From Alentia gelatinosa (taxonomy: Eukaryota; Annelida; Polychaeta; Phyllodocida; Polynoidae): DNA of 64,000 nucleotides. The stretch spans positions 32,615,716 to 32,679,715 of the forward strand of contig OX465587.1 of assembly GCA_950022655.1 (NCBI GenBank), given 5' to 3'. Positions 55,601 to 64,000 of the stretch are shown here, in pieces. How positions within the stretch are numbered: position 1 is the stretch's first letter; every line of letters begins with the position of its first letter. The position numbers and the translations under genes were made by a program. The notes beneath the pieces are model-generated. The model did not search any database and was not told the DNA's origin. It saw only the letters and a list, made by a program, of their open reading frames with translations.

Positions 55601-58600
55601 GGAATATAATGTTAACTGTTCTGAATAGGTATTATATTGGGGAAGGCAGCTAAATACTTTAGAAAGGCCTGATTGACTGGGAACATTTTTGAAACTTTGA
55701 CTTTTCACTGGTGAACACCTCAAAATCAGTCAAAGCTCTGTGACGCCGTCATCTAAAGTCACCCAAACTCTGCCATTAGTTTGGAAAAACCCAGAAGGGC
55801 TAAGAATGTAATTTCAACTGTTCTGAGTAGGTATCACATTGAGAAAGACAGCTAAATACTTCAGATATGCCTGGTTGAGTGGGAACATTTTTGAAACTTT
55901 GACTTTTCACCGGTGAACCCCTGAAAATCAGTCATTTCTCGGTGGCGCCGTCATCTAAAGTCACCCAAACTCTGCCATAAGTTTGGAAAAACCTAGAAGG
56001 GATAGGAATATAATTCCAACTGTTCTGAACAGCTTTTATATTGGGGAAGACAGCTTAATACTTTAGAAAGGCCTGATTGAGTGGGAACATTTTTCAAACT
56101 TTGACTTTTCACCGGTGAACCCCCAAAATCAGTCATTTCTCAGTGGCACCGTCATCTAAAGACACCCAAACTCACCCACATCCTACATCCCCACATCTCC
56201 ATATCCATACATCCTACATCCCTACATCCTACTTTCCCACATCCCTACATCCCCACATCCCTAAATCACTACATCCATACATCCCCACATCCTACATCCC
56301 TACATCGCCACATCCCTAAATCACTACATCCCAACATCCCTACAACATTACATCCCTACATCCCCACATCCTACTTCCCACATCCCCACATCCCTACATC
56401 CCACCATCTCCACATCTATACATCCTACATCCCCACATCCATACATCCTATATCCCTGCATCCTACATCTCCACATCCATATATCCATACATCCCCACAT
56501 CCTACTTCCCCACATACCAACATCCCTACATCATTACATCCATACATCCCCACATCCTACTTCCCAACATCCCACATCCCACATCTCCACATCTATACAT
56601 CTATACATATGTAATTATGTAGGGATGGGGGGAAGTAGGATGTGGGGATGTATGGATATATGGATGTGGAGATGTAGGATGTAGGGATGTGGGGATGAAG
56701 GATGTGGGGATGTATGGATGTAGTGATTTAGGGATGTGGGGATTTAGGATGTATGGATGTAGGATGTAGGATGTAGGATGTGGGGATGTAGTGATTTAGG
56801 GATGTGGGGATGTAGGGATGTAGAATGTATGGATGTAGGATGTAGGATGTGGGGATGGATGGATGTAGTGATGTAGGGATGTAGGGATGTGGGAAAGTAG
56901 GATGTAGGGATGTAGGATAAATGGATGTGGTGATGTAGAACGTCGGGATGTGGGGATGTAGGCTGTAGGGATGTATGGATGTGGAGATGTGGGGATGTAG
57001 GAAGTAGGGATGTAGGGTAGTATAGTGGAGGGGCAGTATGGTAGAGGGGCAGTATGGCGAAGGGGCAGTATGGTGGAGGGGCAGTATGGGAGAGGAGCAG
57101 TATGGTGGAGGGGCAGTATAGTGGAGGGGCAGTGTAGTAGAGGGGCAGTATGGGAAAGGGGTAGTATAGTGGAGGGGCAGTATGATAGAGGGGCAGTATG
57201 GTGGAGGGGCAGTATGGTGGAGTGGCAGTATAGTGGAGGGGCAGTGTACTAGAGGGGCAGTATGGGAAAGGAGTAGTATGGTGGAGGGGCAGTATGATAG
57301 AGGGGCAGTATGGTGGAAGGGCAGTATGGTGGAGGGGCAGTATGATGGAGGGGCAGCATGGTGGAAGGGCAGCATGGTAGAGGGGCAGTATGGTGGAGAG
57401 GTAGCATGGTGGAGGGGCAGTATGGTGGAGGGGCAGTGTAGTAGAGGGGCAGTATAGTAGAGGGGACAGTATGGTGGAGGGGCAGTATGGTGAAGGGACA
57501 GTATGGTGGAGGGACAGTATGGTGGAGGGTAAGTATAGTGGAGGGACAGTATGGTTGAGGGACAGTATGGTGGAGGGGCAGTATGGTTGAGGGACAGTAT
57601 TGTTGAGGGACAGTATGGTGGAGGGACAGTAGGCCTATAAGTGGCGGGGTAGTATGGCAGAGGGGCAGTATGGGCCCCAGGTGTCAAGAATGCTAGTTCA
57701 TAAATTTACCACTCGGGAACCAAAAGTTGTGCTTCATTGACACTAGAGGCGCCACTAGAGGTCTGGTAGTTCCAATAAACGCCACTAGGAGATGTTGAAT
57801 GCAGCCGAGGCGAACACATTGCAGGACAAACACAGAGATAAGCCAGGTTTCCTATCCATAGAGTATAGGTCCGTGGGTTTATCAAAAATCGATTTTTGAA
57901 AAACCCCGGTCATAAGCCGACCCCCGACTTTGGCAAAGATTCATGAGCCGATTTTTCTTTTTCGAAAATCTCGAAAATTAATCGGCTTATTAGCAGAGTT
58001 TTGCGGTTAAGCACAGAATCTATGCTAGGAGAGTGAGAGTGGAGTACTGCCACACTCTGGTGGCCCTGGTAACCGGCAGGTAACCCTGTCACACGGCTGG
58101 ACTGGCAGACCCGCCCTGATTGGCTGCCGGACTTTCATCGCTGGTTATCGGATCACATAACAGCGGAGTGATCCTCTAATATCGCCCACGATCAATGTCG
58201 TCTGGTCCACCTTATACCATGACGACCGGGCTACGGCCAGGTGGCGCTGCGGAGCGTCGCTAATCCGGGGTCGCTCGCTGATTGGTGGAGCCGGTCACGT
58301 GACTGGGTCGTCATGGAGACTCGTAATGAGTGAAGGTCGGACGCGGAAATGAGCTACTTCTTAACGGCTGACAGATTATTTCTGCCTCAGTCCTCACAGA
58401 ATTATATCCCAACAGACTACAGGGGCTGCTATAGTTAGAGCAGACAATAAAGAAACCTTGTATTGTAATCCTCTTGTGCGAATGACTGTATTCTTCGCAG
58501 TATATTGTATTTAGAAGGCACGTGTAGCAGAGACAAGGCCTTGAGTTGTAGACTTTTGATATATATATATATATATACCCAGAAAAAACATTATTAGTAA

Positions 58601-61600
58601 TAATACGTTTTCGTGTCAGTAACTTTGTTGATTCTGATGTGAATGATGAACCCTGACAGTAGGAGTACGTTGACACTTGTTGGTGGTGGATGTTGCAGGT
58701 TCTAAGTTCGGGGCCATGTTGGACCAGCTGACCGACCGGTGCGCCACCATGTGTCTGCTCGTGACACTCAGCTACTTCTACCCGCCCTGGATGTTCGTCT
58801 TCCAGCTCTCCATGGCACTCGACATATCCAGCCACTGGCTGCACCTCCACTCGTAAGTGATCCCTCGCTACAAACAGACATACGCCCTCCAGAGGTTACT
58901 AAACTCCCTGTTATCGCCCCGGGTAAAGCAAAGTTCCGCTCCCGATAGACTTGGCACACTATGACAAAATGAATCACAGTTTTCTGATTTATAATTGGAG
59001 AAACTAAATATAATTTCGGATTCCCATGTAGAAATAGCTGAAATTTCCATTTCTGACATTAGAATTTCAATTTGAGGATGTCTGAAAACCGTTAAACTGC
59101 GTTAATTCTGGGTTACGGGTAAAGGGTCTATCACCATACAATGTCGGTAATCAGCGAAAACCGGAACTTGCAAACAGACTGGATTAGGGGATACCTCAAT
59201 AGGGTCTATGATAATTCTCCCCCCACTGGCTGCACCTCCACTCGTAAGTGACCCCTCGCTACAAACAGACATGACAATTCTCCCCTCACTGGCCGCACCT
59301 CCACTAGTAAGTCTCCCCCCACTACTCACTCACTTGACAATTCTACCCCCACTGGCTGCACCTCCACTAGTAAGTCTCCCTTCACTACTCACAATTCTAC
59401 CCCCACCAGCCGTGGGGGTGGGGAGTTAGCTTAGTGTTTAGAGCACCGGACTTGTAACCCCAAGGTTGTAGGACATTGTGGGTTCGAGTCCCACTCCCAG
59501 CAGTGGTAGATTTACTGCTATATCAAAGGCCATCCTTCTCATAACATGCCTATGTGGTATAGGAAGTAAAAGATCTCTCACCTCGGTAAATGTGTAGGGG
59601 TGAGATTTCTACCTAAATTCATTACATAGATTCGATCACCACCCTTGTGGCGTAAAAGAACATTGAGGAAGTCTGGTAAGAACCTGCAATGGTTAACTGG
59701 ACACTAAATCAAACCAACAAACAAACAAACCCACTGGCTGCACCTCCACTTGTAAGTCTCCCCTCACTACTCACATGACAATTCTCCCCTCACTGGCCGC
59801 ACCTCCACTCGTAAGTCTCCCCTCCTCGCTAAACACAGACATGACGATTCTCCCTCCACTGGCCGCACCTCCACTCGTATGTCCCCCCTCACTACTCACA
59901 TGACGATTCTCCCACCCTGGCCGCACCTCCACTCATAATTCACCCCTCACTACACACACGATAATTCTTCCCCCACTAGCCGCACTTTCACTCATAAGTC
60001 TCCCCTAAATACTCACACAACAATTCTCCCCCCCCCCCCCTGGCCGCGCCTCCACTCGTAAGTCTCCCCTCCTCGCTAAACACAGACATGACAATTCTCC
60101 CTCCTCTGGCCGCACCTCCACTACGCAAATGACCTAGCCAATGTCTTAGCCGAATCTAGCACGAAATTATATGCGGATGATACAGTCATCTATGCAACTG
60201 AAAGAAATATTGATCAAGCAGTACACAGAGTAGGGACTGATATCCAGAAAATCGAAAACTGGGCCAACAAGAACAAGCTTACCATAAATGCTAAAAAAAA
60301 CTAAGGCAATGATTTTCTCGTCGAGAGCAACTTTGAGGAAAGGGCTAGACCATGAAAAACTATTCTTTAATAATAAAGAAATTGAATTTGTTAAAGTATT
60401 CTATTATCTAGGGATCAAGCTTGACGAAAAACTTACTTTTGAGCCATTCAAAAAAGAGTTGATACGTAAACTGTCGAACAAAATTTATTTATTCACCAAG
60501 GTGAGACAATATCTGAACAAGGCACAGTCTGTACTGCTGTACAAAACTAAAATCTTACCCTATGCTGAATATGGCAACGTCCTTATCCAAAATACAAATC
60601 AGAGAACACTGAACAAGATGCAATCGCTTCAGAACAAAGCTCTACGAGTAGCACTGAGAAAAGACCCAAGAACACCAGTTACTGTTCTACATAGAGAAGC
60701 TAAGCTAAATTATCTCAGTGAAAGACGCGAGTCATCCATAAGAAAGATCAAAGAGTATCAAAGTCAGCCAAGAAGGGGAACACGGTTACACGATGCAACA
60801 ATTCTTGAAACCAATATGACTCGTACAAACTCTTTTAGAAGAAGTATGTTATACAAGTGTGCTTATTCCTGGAATAACCTCCCGGTGGAATATAGACAAA
60901 TTCCCACTTACCCACAGTTCAAACACAAAGAAAGTACTATACTGTCAAATAGCCATCAAAACTATTAAATTCTGTACAATAATAGGTATCTAGAGCCAAC
61001 CGTGTGGCCTATGACCAGGGTATTTCTCTTTGCTTTGCTTATGGATTGCTGTATATATTTGTAACATCTGTAATATTGAATGGACATAGGAATGTTATAC
61101 TATCTATAGTGATCAAACTGTGCAATTGTTGAGATAGTGATTTTGTACTGTATCATTGTATATACCATATTAAGTTTAAGGATGTTAGTACGCTAGTTAG
61201 ACGTCAAGCCAAAATTTGTACTGTACCAAGCCAAGTATGACAGACTGGACCGAATAGAAAACAGGCAGCTTGCCTTATTTTGTTCAGTATAAATAAACAG
61301 ATTTAAAAAAAAAAAAATAAGTCCCCCCTCACTACTCACATGACAATTCTCCCTCCACTGGCCGCACCTCCACTCGTAAGTCGCCCCTCACTACTCACAT
61401 GACAATTCTCCCTCCACTGGCCGCACCTCCACTCGTAAGTCGCCCCTCACTACTCACATGACGATTCTCCCCCCTACTGCTCCTAGCCCCTCATAGGGGG
61501 TCTTATTGTGGCCCCGCCAAACTTCTGGGATTTTCTTTTGATAACGCTATTCCCATCACTATACTTAGCAATGTAGTATGTTTGGTTACTAGCCTGGTTG

Positions 61601-62091
61601 CATTATTCTGATATATCATGGTTAACTGAAATTTCAAGATTTTCAGTTATATTGTACACAATTCTACACTATCTACCAGTATTTTTCTACTTCGGCATTT
61701 AGTAATACCTTTATCAAGCAGTAGTGCAAGTCTGCTGAAAACTAAATTAATTCTGGAAAGCTGGGTCTCATTTACTGATCTGTATGCACATATGCAATAG
61801 CTCTAAGCAGGTTTTACTGCCAGCTCTGACATTATCTTGTAATGTTTCCCTCTCTATCTTAAAGATGTTGATTTTAAACTATTGTCTCACGCTGTTATAA
61901 CGTACAGTATTAGGCATACCATGTACGATTCCCTGACACTAGAACTAGATGAATGTGTGATATGCATACAGTGAACCTGCTCTCATTCACTGATGTTTTT
62001 TTAACGCGGCAGGTCACTGATGAAGGGAAGGAGTCACAAGAAGATCGACTTGTCCGGGAATCCCGTCCTCCGCCTCTACTACACCAGCAGG
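46616..62091 (+). CDS. CDIPT: CDP-diacylglycerol--inositol 3-phosphatidyltransferase (phosphatidylinositol synthase), exons 1-4
   Basis: Exons 46616-46655, 49910-50044, 58699-58852 and 62013-62091 join in frame to give about 136 residues beginning MTDNVYLFVPNIIGYSRIVL. CDIPT makes phosphatidylinositol from CDP-diacylglycerol and myo-inositol in the ER membrane. The CDP-alcohol phosphotransferase signature D-x2-DG-x2-AR-x8-G-x3-D-x3-D is complete: DALDGHAAR in exon 2, then FGAMLDQLTD in exon 3. The motif is split by an 8.65-kb intron. Later conserved segments are SSHWLHLHS and KKIDLSGNPVLRLYYTSR. All acidic catalytic residues are present. The usual family length is about 210 residues, so the C-terminal membrane helices are encoded beyond 64000. 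Introns are about 3.25, 8.65 and 3.16 kb. Confidence 0.95.
48449..48612. repeat. Tandem repeat of about 42 bp, four units, in CDIPT intron 1
   Basis: Units of TTCTCCAAGCA-TTTTCTTC followed by AGAGTTGGCAAGG. The last unit has lost part of its end. Confidence 0.85.
49079..49545. repeat. pogo/Tigger-like end expanded into a minisatellite
   Basis: Starts TACAGTAAAATCCCCACTTC, a typical CAG-type element end. It continues as irregular repeats of GTGTCCCCCTTAGCAGG and TTAGTGGGGTGTCCCCC. No matching right end is visible before CDIPT exon 2 duplicates begin. Confidence 0.6.
49559..49880 (+). pseudogene. Three partial tandem copies of CDIPT exon 2 with their 3' splice sites
   Basis: Copies begin at 49559, 49665 and 49797, each right after a pyrimidine tract and CAG (CCTTACAG, TCCTGCAG, TCCTGCAG). 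They encode variants of exon 2: GYSHIVLAIISFYYLLTD, GYSRILLAIISFCYMLPDY and GYSHIVLAIISFCYMRTDY. The second and third keep VVAT and then stop (TGA, TAG). None reaches DALDG. Spacing is 106, 132 and 113 bases to the real exon at 49910. Splicing to any of them would not give a complete enzyme. Confidence 0.9.
49910..50044 (+). CDS. CDIPT: CDIPT coding exon 2
   Basis: Acceptor TTTTTCCCTTACAG, donor GTAAGT. Encodes GYSRIVLAIISFYYMPTDYV, then a second hydrophobic stretch and LLDALDGHAARLLNQ. It contains the first membrane helix and the first half of the catalytic motif, with both Asp residues and the AR pair. Confidence 0.95.
50219..50696. mobile_element. GATTCCACCAACA-type MITE, intact copy
   Basis: Left end CTTAAGGGCTGATTCCACCA; reversed right end CTTTAAGTGGTGATTCCAGC. 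The interior (AACGTAGCCGTGCGGTGTC, TGGTACTCCACCACCGC, CGATTATTCAAACCTAGCCC) matches 30927-31503 and 33317-33503. It lies in CDIPT intron 2. Confidence 0.8.
50700..51405. other. CDIPT intron 2, no further feature
   Basis: AT-rich intronic sequence with a T run near 50800 and a short purine-rich patch near 51240-51290. Confidence 0.4.
51411..51905. mobile_element. MITE with palindromic terminal repeats
   Basis: Ends GTTCATAATCAAAGACTTGA and, reversed, GTTCACAATCAAAGACTTGA continue together through GCAAGTCTA, a terminal inverted repeat of about 29 bases. Each end itself contains a near-perfect palindrome, AGACTTGAGCAAGTCT. About 495 bp, no coding frame. Confidence 0.75.
52020..52135. repeat. 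GAACTCGACCCG short tandem motif
   Basis: Four irregular copies of GAACTCGACCCG or GAACTCAACCCG within about 115 bases. A related GGGTTGAGTTCGGACTG occurs on the opposite strand at about 52423. Confidence 0.65.
52224..52300 (+). repeat. Degenerate telomere-like TTAGGG repeats
   Basis: About ten irregular units of GTTAGGG, GATAGGG and GTAGGG type. Too short and degenerate to be a chromosome end; an interstitial patch flanked by ordinary intron DNA. Confidence 0.75.
53044..53280. mobile_element. Bipartite fold-back/TIR element, right-truncated
   Basis: Left end TTAGTAGAAACCAAACGAGA matches 33504. The fold-back core is TATACGAGGCGTTAGCTGAG. The right part is recognisable up to CTGATTGGTCAATTTTTTTT and then diverges. 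Confidence 0.75.
53390..53709 (+). mobile_element. LINE ORF2 3' fragment (first copy)
   Basis: The plus frame reads PTCQRCQVPLSIEHLLLYCQ, then SVFSNTGKKGILKFLRQTKI and FEKL before TAA. The CxxC knuckle and the HLLLYC motif are the usual C-terminus of RNase H-bearing LINEs. A small deletion disturbs the frame upstream of PTCQ. It ends at the same point as the copy ending at 54486, so two related LINE ends lie in tandem. Confidence 0.7.
53866..54629 (+). mobile_element. LINE 3' end with RNase H and Cys motif (second copy)
   Basis: The frame shows an RNase H domain: FSDSKSCLQTI (catalytic Asp) and CWLPSHIGIEGNETADQAAK (His and Asp). It is followed by an in-frame TGA at 54184, then TRLRTGHTKLTHGHLLRGE, the PMCRTC knuckle and NTGKKEILDFLRECKIF to TGA at 54484. 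The 3' UTR ends TTAGACGTTAAACTACCC and (AAAC)n. RNase H after the reverse transcriptase points to an I-clade or Nimbus-type element. It is a dead 5'-truncated copy in CDIPT intron 2. Confidence 0.85.
55198..56168. repeat. Satellite, five units of about 202 bp
   Basis: Each unit carries GGGAACATTTTTGAAACTTT, GTGAACCCCTGAAAATCAGT, TCATCTAAAGTCACCCAAAC and TTTGGAAAAACC-AGAAGGG. GGCCT anchors fall at 55262, 55464, 55666, about 55869 and 56070. Units 2 and 3 are the most alike. Confidence 0.9.
56168..56612. repeat. ACATCC minisatellite, C-rich orientation
   Basis: Irregular 7-8-base motifs (CATCCCTA, CATCCCCA, CATCCTA) combining into units of 15-30 bases. It begins inside the sixth 202-bp unit, right after ACCCAAACTCACCC. 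Confidence 0.9.
56613..57012. repeat. GGATGT minisatellite, inverted arm
   Basis: The same motif family on the opposite strand (GGATGTAGGGATGTGGGG). The switch occurs at about 56600-56620, around TATACATATGTAATTATGTA, so the two arrays form a very long imperfect inverted repeat. Confidence 0.9.
57012..57690. repeat. 17-bp GGGGCAGTATGGTGGA minisatellite
   Basis: About 38 units of GGGGCAGTATGGTGGAG with GGGACAGTATGG variants. The repeat has no stops in several frames and creates a false 319-residue minus-strand frame running into the neighbouring array. Confidence 0.9.
58007..58698. other. CDIPT intron 2, 3' end
   Basis: GC-richer stretch (58060-58340) then ordinary intron with a short (TA)n at 58559-58576. 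The acceptor of exon 3 is TGGTGGATGTTGCAG, with a weak pyrimidine tract. Confidence 0.5.
58699..58852 (+). CDS. CDIPT: CDIPT coding exon 3
   Basis: Encodes the second half of the catalytic motif, FGAMLDQLTDRCATMCLLVT, a hydrophobic helix (SYFYPPWMFVFQLSMA) and LDISSHWLHLHS. It ends mid-codon at TC before donor GTAAGT. The final 30 or so bases and the donor recur many times in the following intron. Confidence 0.95.
59413..59730 (+). mobile_element. Full-length tRNA-Thr-derived SINE
   Basis: The head GGGAGTTAGCTTAGTGTTTA, anticodon loop CTTGTAA (UGU, Thr) and B-box GGTTCGAGTCC (59481-59491) are clear, but seven extra bases lie in the variable region. The body contains GCAGTGGTAGATTTACTGCT and CACCTCGGTAAATGTGTAGG, and the tail is (ACAA)n. 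It is inserted inside a unit of the exon-derived minisatellite. Confidence 0.9.
60122..61313 (+). mobile_element. 5'-truncated LINE reverse-transcriptase fragment
   Basis: Begins mid-reverse-transcriptase and shows the catalytic box KLYADDTVIYA (YADD at 60170-60181), then IENWANKNKLTINAKK. An extra A in a run at 60293-60300 shifts the frame. From 60288 a 226-residue frame continues to a conserved end (SWNNLPVEYRQIPTYPQFK). No RNase H is present. The end is a short UTR and poly(A). It resembles the CR1/L2-like group, without certainty. It sits in the minisatellite of CDIPT intron 3. Confidence 0.85.
61485..62012. other. CDIPT intron 3, 3' end
   Basis: AT-rich, no repeats or exons recognised. 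The acceptor of exon 4 is GTTTTTTTAACGCGGCAG. Confidence 0.45.
62013..62091 (+). CDS. CDIPT: CDIPT coding exon 4
   Basis: Encodes SSLMKGRSHKKIDLSGNPVL followed by RLYYTSR and ends at donor GTGAGT. It matches the conserved segment between the second and third helices of the family, where vertebrate proteins read SHKMIDLSGNPVLR. The following exon is not visible in the remaining 1.9 kb. Confidence 0.95.
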
Positions 62092-62099
62092 GTGAGTCC

Positions 62100-62405
62100 C
62101 GGCATTTATTATCCACCTAATACAAAGTGCACACAGAAAACACATAGGGAGTTTGTATGGACATACCCGGAGCATACAGATGTATCCACCTAATACAAAG
62201 AGTCCATAGAAAACACTTAAGGAGTGTGTATCACAATACCCGGAGCATACAGATATATCCACCTAATACAAAGTGTCCATAGAAAACACATAGGGAGTGT
62301 GTATCACCATACCCGGAGCATGCAGATATATCCACCTAATACAAAGTGTCCATAGAAAACACATAGGGAGTTTGTATGGACATACCCGGCGCATACGGAT
62401 ATGTT
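62100..62405. repeat. Tandem repeat, about 74 bp, four units, in CDIPT intron 4
   Basis: Units of ATCCACCTAATACAAAGTGT, then AGAAAACACATAGGGAGT and ATACCCGGAGCATACAGATA, starting near 62110, 62185, 62258 and 62331. The first unit starts only about 10 bases after the exon 4 donor. Confidence 0.9.
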
Positions 62406-62513
62406 GTATACTCCGGGTGGCGCATACGGAAAAATAGTGCGTACGGAAAAATAGTCCATAACTAAAATGAACTGATATTCACATGCCACTTAACCCCCTT
62501 ATACGGAGTCTTT

Positions 62514-63476
62514 AAGCCTGTATTCCACCAAACAACCGCTCAACAGACGTTCCAGCCGACCTCTCAGCCGACGTCGGTTGAAACGTCTGGAAAAATGGCC
62601 TACAAAATGCGTCGCTGCTCCACCGAAACCCCCAACAGACGTTCATTATGGCGCCATACGAGCGTCTGGTGGATTCAAAATTCCCACAGAACCTAGCCGA
62701 CGCCCCTGCCGTGGCGCCAACTGGTGGATGTTGGCCGCGTTTTACGTAGTAATCAAGTTCTCCGATAGGCGGCACGGCGTGCGGCGATACACTGCGACGC
62801 TCCGAACCCGGGAAAGCCGCGTATCGAGCGGAGCAGTGTATCGCCGTGTCGGGAAATGTACGGGAGCGCCGATAGCTCGTCAAATAACTGCGGAAATACA
62901 CATTAAATCGAACAATGAAGGTAAATAAAGATAAGGATTGATGTTATGAGTATGTATGGCACGCTATGGTGCTAGAATTTTGCCGAAGGTTCGGAGTTTT
63001 CGATGCCCGTTCGCGGATTTGGGTATCGCCGGTATCGCTCACACTATGTTGGCGGCGTTCCCTCGCCGCATCTCCTGGCAGAGCCCGCGGGCGGGTGTTG
63101 TTCCTCTTCAAATACATGGGCCAGATGCCCAATTCCAGCCGATAAAATTCTAGTCAATCAGTTTTTCGGCAGATGGGCAAATTCTTTCTCTCAGAGAGTT
63201 ATTAGAGTATTGGTTGGGATATCTCCTGAAAAAATCGGGTTGGTGGAAGCGCATTTCAACTGGCTCTCCTGCCAGACGCTCAGCAACCGTGAGGCGACGT
63301 TCCAACAACCCCAATATCCTCCAACAGACATCAATTTTAACTGCTGAAATGTCTGGTGTGTGCTTCCACCAACCCGACAGATGATTTAAAATTGAGCAGA
63401 TATGCCAACAACCCCAGCAACCGCCATACGGGCGCTGTACAACGTTTTTGTCTTGTTGGTGGAATACGCCCTTTAT
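62514..63476. mobile_element. About 960-bp MITE-like element, GTATTCCACCAA ends
   Basis: Left GCCTGTATTCCACCAAACAA; reversed right end GGGCGTATTCCACCAACAAG. Sub-terminal repeats of CAACAGACG/CGTCTG and AACCCCA-CAGAC occur near both ends. CTTTA lies at both flanks. GC-rich interior, no transposase frame recognised. The ends recall the GATTCCACCAACA family. Confidence 0.75.
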
Positions 63477-64000
63477 ACTTAACTTATGCATCGCTACTCA
63501 GTAGAATGAGCATTTCCATATTCATCTGAATAGAATGTAGCCTGAAAGCCTGGCCTGTGTGTTCAAAGGTGAGTAATAAATACAACATTACAATGATTTT
63601 GATCCATGTGACCTTATTCTCCTTCTAGTTGATACTGCGCATTCCTCCTCGCTATCACTCGGAGTTTTACTACATGTCAACTACGCGGCGAATATGGCCA
63701 CTCAAAATCATGTAAAATTTTGTATGTACCCACCGTGTAAAATGTATGATATCTGGATTTCTGTAATCGCAACTTTTGCATGAAAAAATAATCTGAAACC
63801 TCCAATCATGTTACAAGCAAAGATACCCCTGTATTTGATGGAAAACCAGCACAAACTGGCACAAAGTCAATTCGCCGATTCGGCTGGTGACTTCCGGTTC
63901 AAAATACCCTCCAAATTATGCAAATTCGCCTGACAATAGATCGATCCGCCATCTTGCTGGTGATTACAAAGCGCTGTCAGAGTTTGAAATTTCAAAAAAC
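63477..64000. other. CDIPT intron 4, window end
   Basis: No exon or repeat recognised. The next CDIPT exon, expected to continue PxLF-CAGNE-like sequence, is not found before 64000. Confidence 0.5.

Larger units (their letters stand above)
54755..58006. mobile_element. Possible 3.25-kb pogo/Tigger-like element holding three satellites
   Basis: Left end CCGTAAAACCCCGCTTATAA GCCGA and reversed right end CCGCAAAACTCTGCTAATAA GCCGA form an imperfect inverted repeat of about 25 bases. The same theme (ATAAGCCGA, AACCCCGGT) recurs inside both ends. The flanks are TA on the left and less clear on the right. Everything between is repeat DNA (55198-57690). The two ends could instead belong to separate insertions. 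Confidence 0.45.
59215..61480 (+). repeat. Minisatellite derived from the end of CDIPT exon 3 plus its donor site
   Basis: About 60-bp units with the core ACTGGCTGCACCTCCACTCG followed by TAAGT, identical to the exon 3/intron 3 junction at 58834-58858, then CCCCTC-CTA-ACA-GACATGACAATTCTCCC. Cores lie near 59224, 59286, 59347, 59731, 59790, 59857, 59910, 59972, 60041, 60103, 61357 and 61417. A SINE and a LINE fragment interrupt the array. Many units keep a GTAAGT-like donor; some have GTATGT or ATAATT. Confidence 0.9.

Noticed and set aside
55198..56168. CRISPR-like regular repeat
   Set aside because: Units are contiguous 202-bp satellites without unique spacers, in an animal intron.
56728..57687. 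319-residue minus-strand frame rich in Pro, Tyr, His and Thr
   Set aside because: It runs across two minisatellites and exists only because their units lack stops in that frame; no start context or conserved domain.
59414..59500. tRNA-Thr gene
   Set aside because: The head is tRNA-like, but it carries extra bases in the variable region and continues into a SINE body and tail shared with other copies.

Overview
The window is animal genomic DNA: intron-rich, AT-leaning and crowded with repeats. It shows canonical GT-AG introns, a phosphatidylinositol synthase gene, F-box-associated (FBA) exons, tRNA-derived SINEs, RNase H-bearing LINEs, many short inverted-repeat elements and long poly-G/C tracts. 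The repeat style suggests a marine invertebrate, possibly a mollusc or another lophotrochozoan. That placement is inference and cannot be proved from sequence reading alone.

Layout. (1) 1-15.3 kb: the 3' end of a plus-strand F-box gene whose terminal FBA exon occurs three times (605, 1028, 8294). The second exon lies at the start of a ~6.7 kb block (about 842-7530) that is directly repeated at about 8110-15345. The FBA exon in the second block carries a nonsense codon. (2) 15.3-22 kb: no convincing gene; two minisatellites. (3) 22.2-44.6 kb: a minus-strand gene for a large, low-complexity, acidic/basic protein I cannot name. It has a short first coding exon (44632-44486), two giant exons (38337-37200 and 26574-24031), a 33-nt microexon (22955-22923) and an uncertain last exon near 22.4 kb. 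Exon phases agree across every proposed junction. (4) 44.6-46.6 kb: the head-to-head interval between that gene and the next. (5) 46.6-62.1 kb: four coding exons of CDIPT (phosphatidylinositol synthase) on the plus strand, with the remaining 3' exon(s) beyond the window.

The most unusual structure is inside CDIPT. Pieces of its exons, each carrying a splice site, have been amplified in the neighbouring introns. Three partial copies of the start of exon 2, each with its own 3' splice site, sit just upstream of exon 2. About a dozen copies of the end of exon 3 with its 5' splice site form a minisatellite downstream of exon 3. That minisatellite is itself split by a tRNA-Thr-type SINE and a LINE fragment.

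The mobile-element landscape can be partly resolved from nested insertions and from the duplicated block. It includes a piggyBac-like TTAA MITE with an empty site in the paralogous block, and a SINE/LINE pair with nearly identical 3' tails. It also includes a two-part family (about 130-bp terminal-inverted-repeat module plus fold-back arm), pogo/Tigger-like elements that accumulate internal minisatellites, and a satellite containing a MITE that contains a fold-back element.
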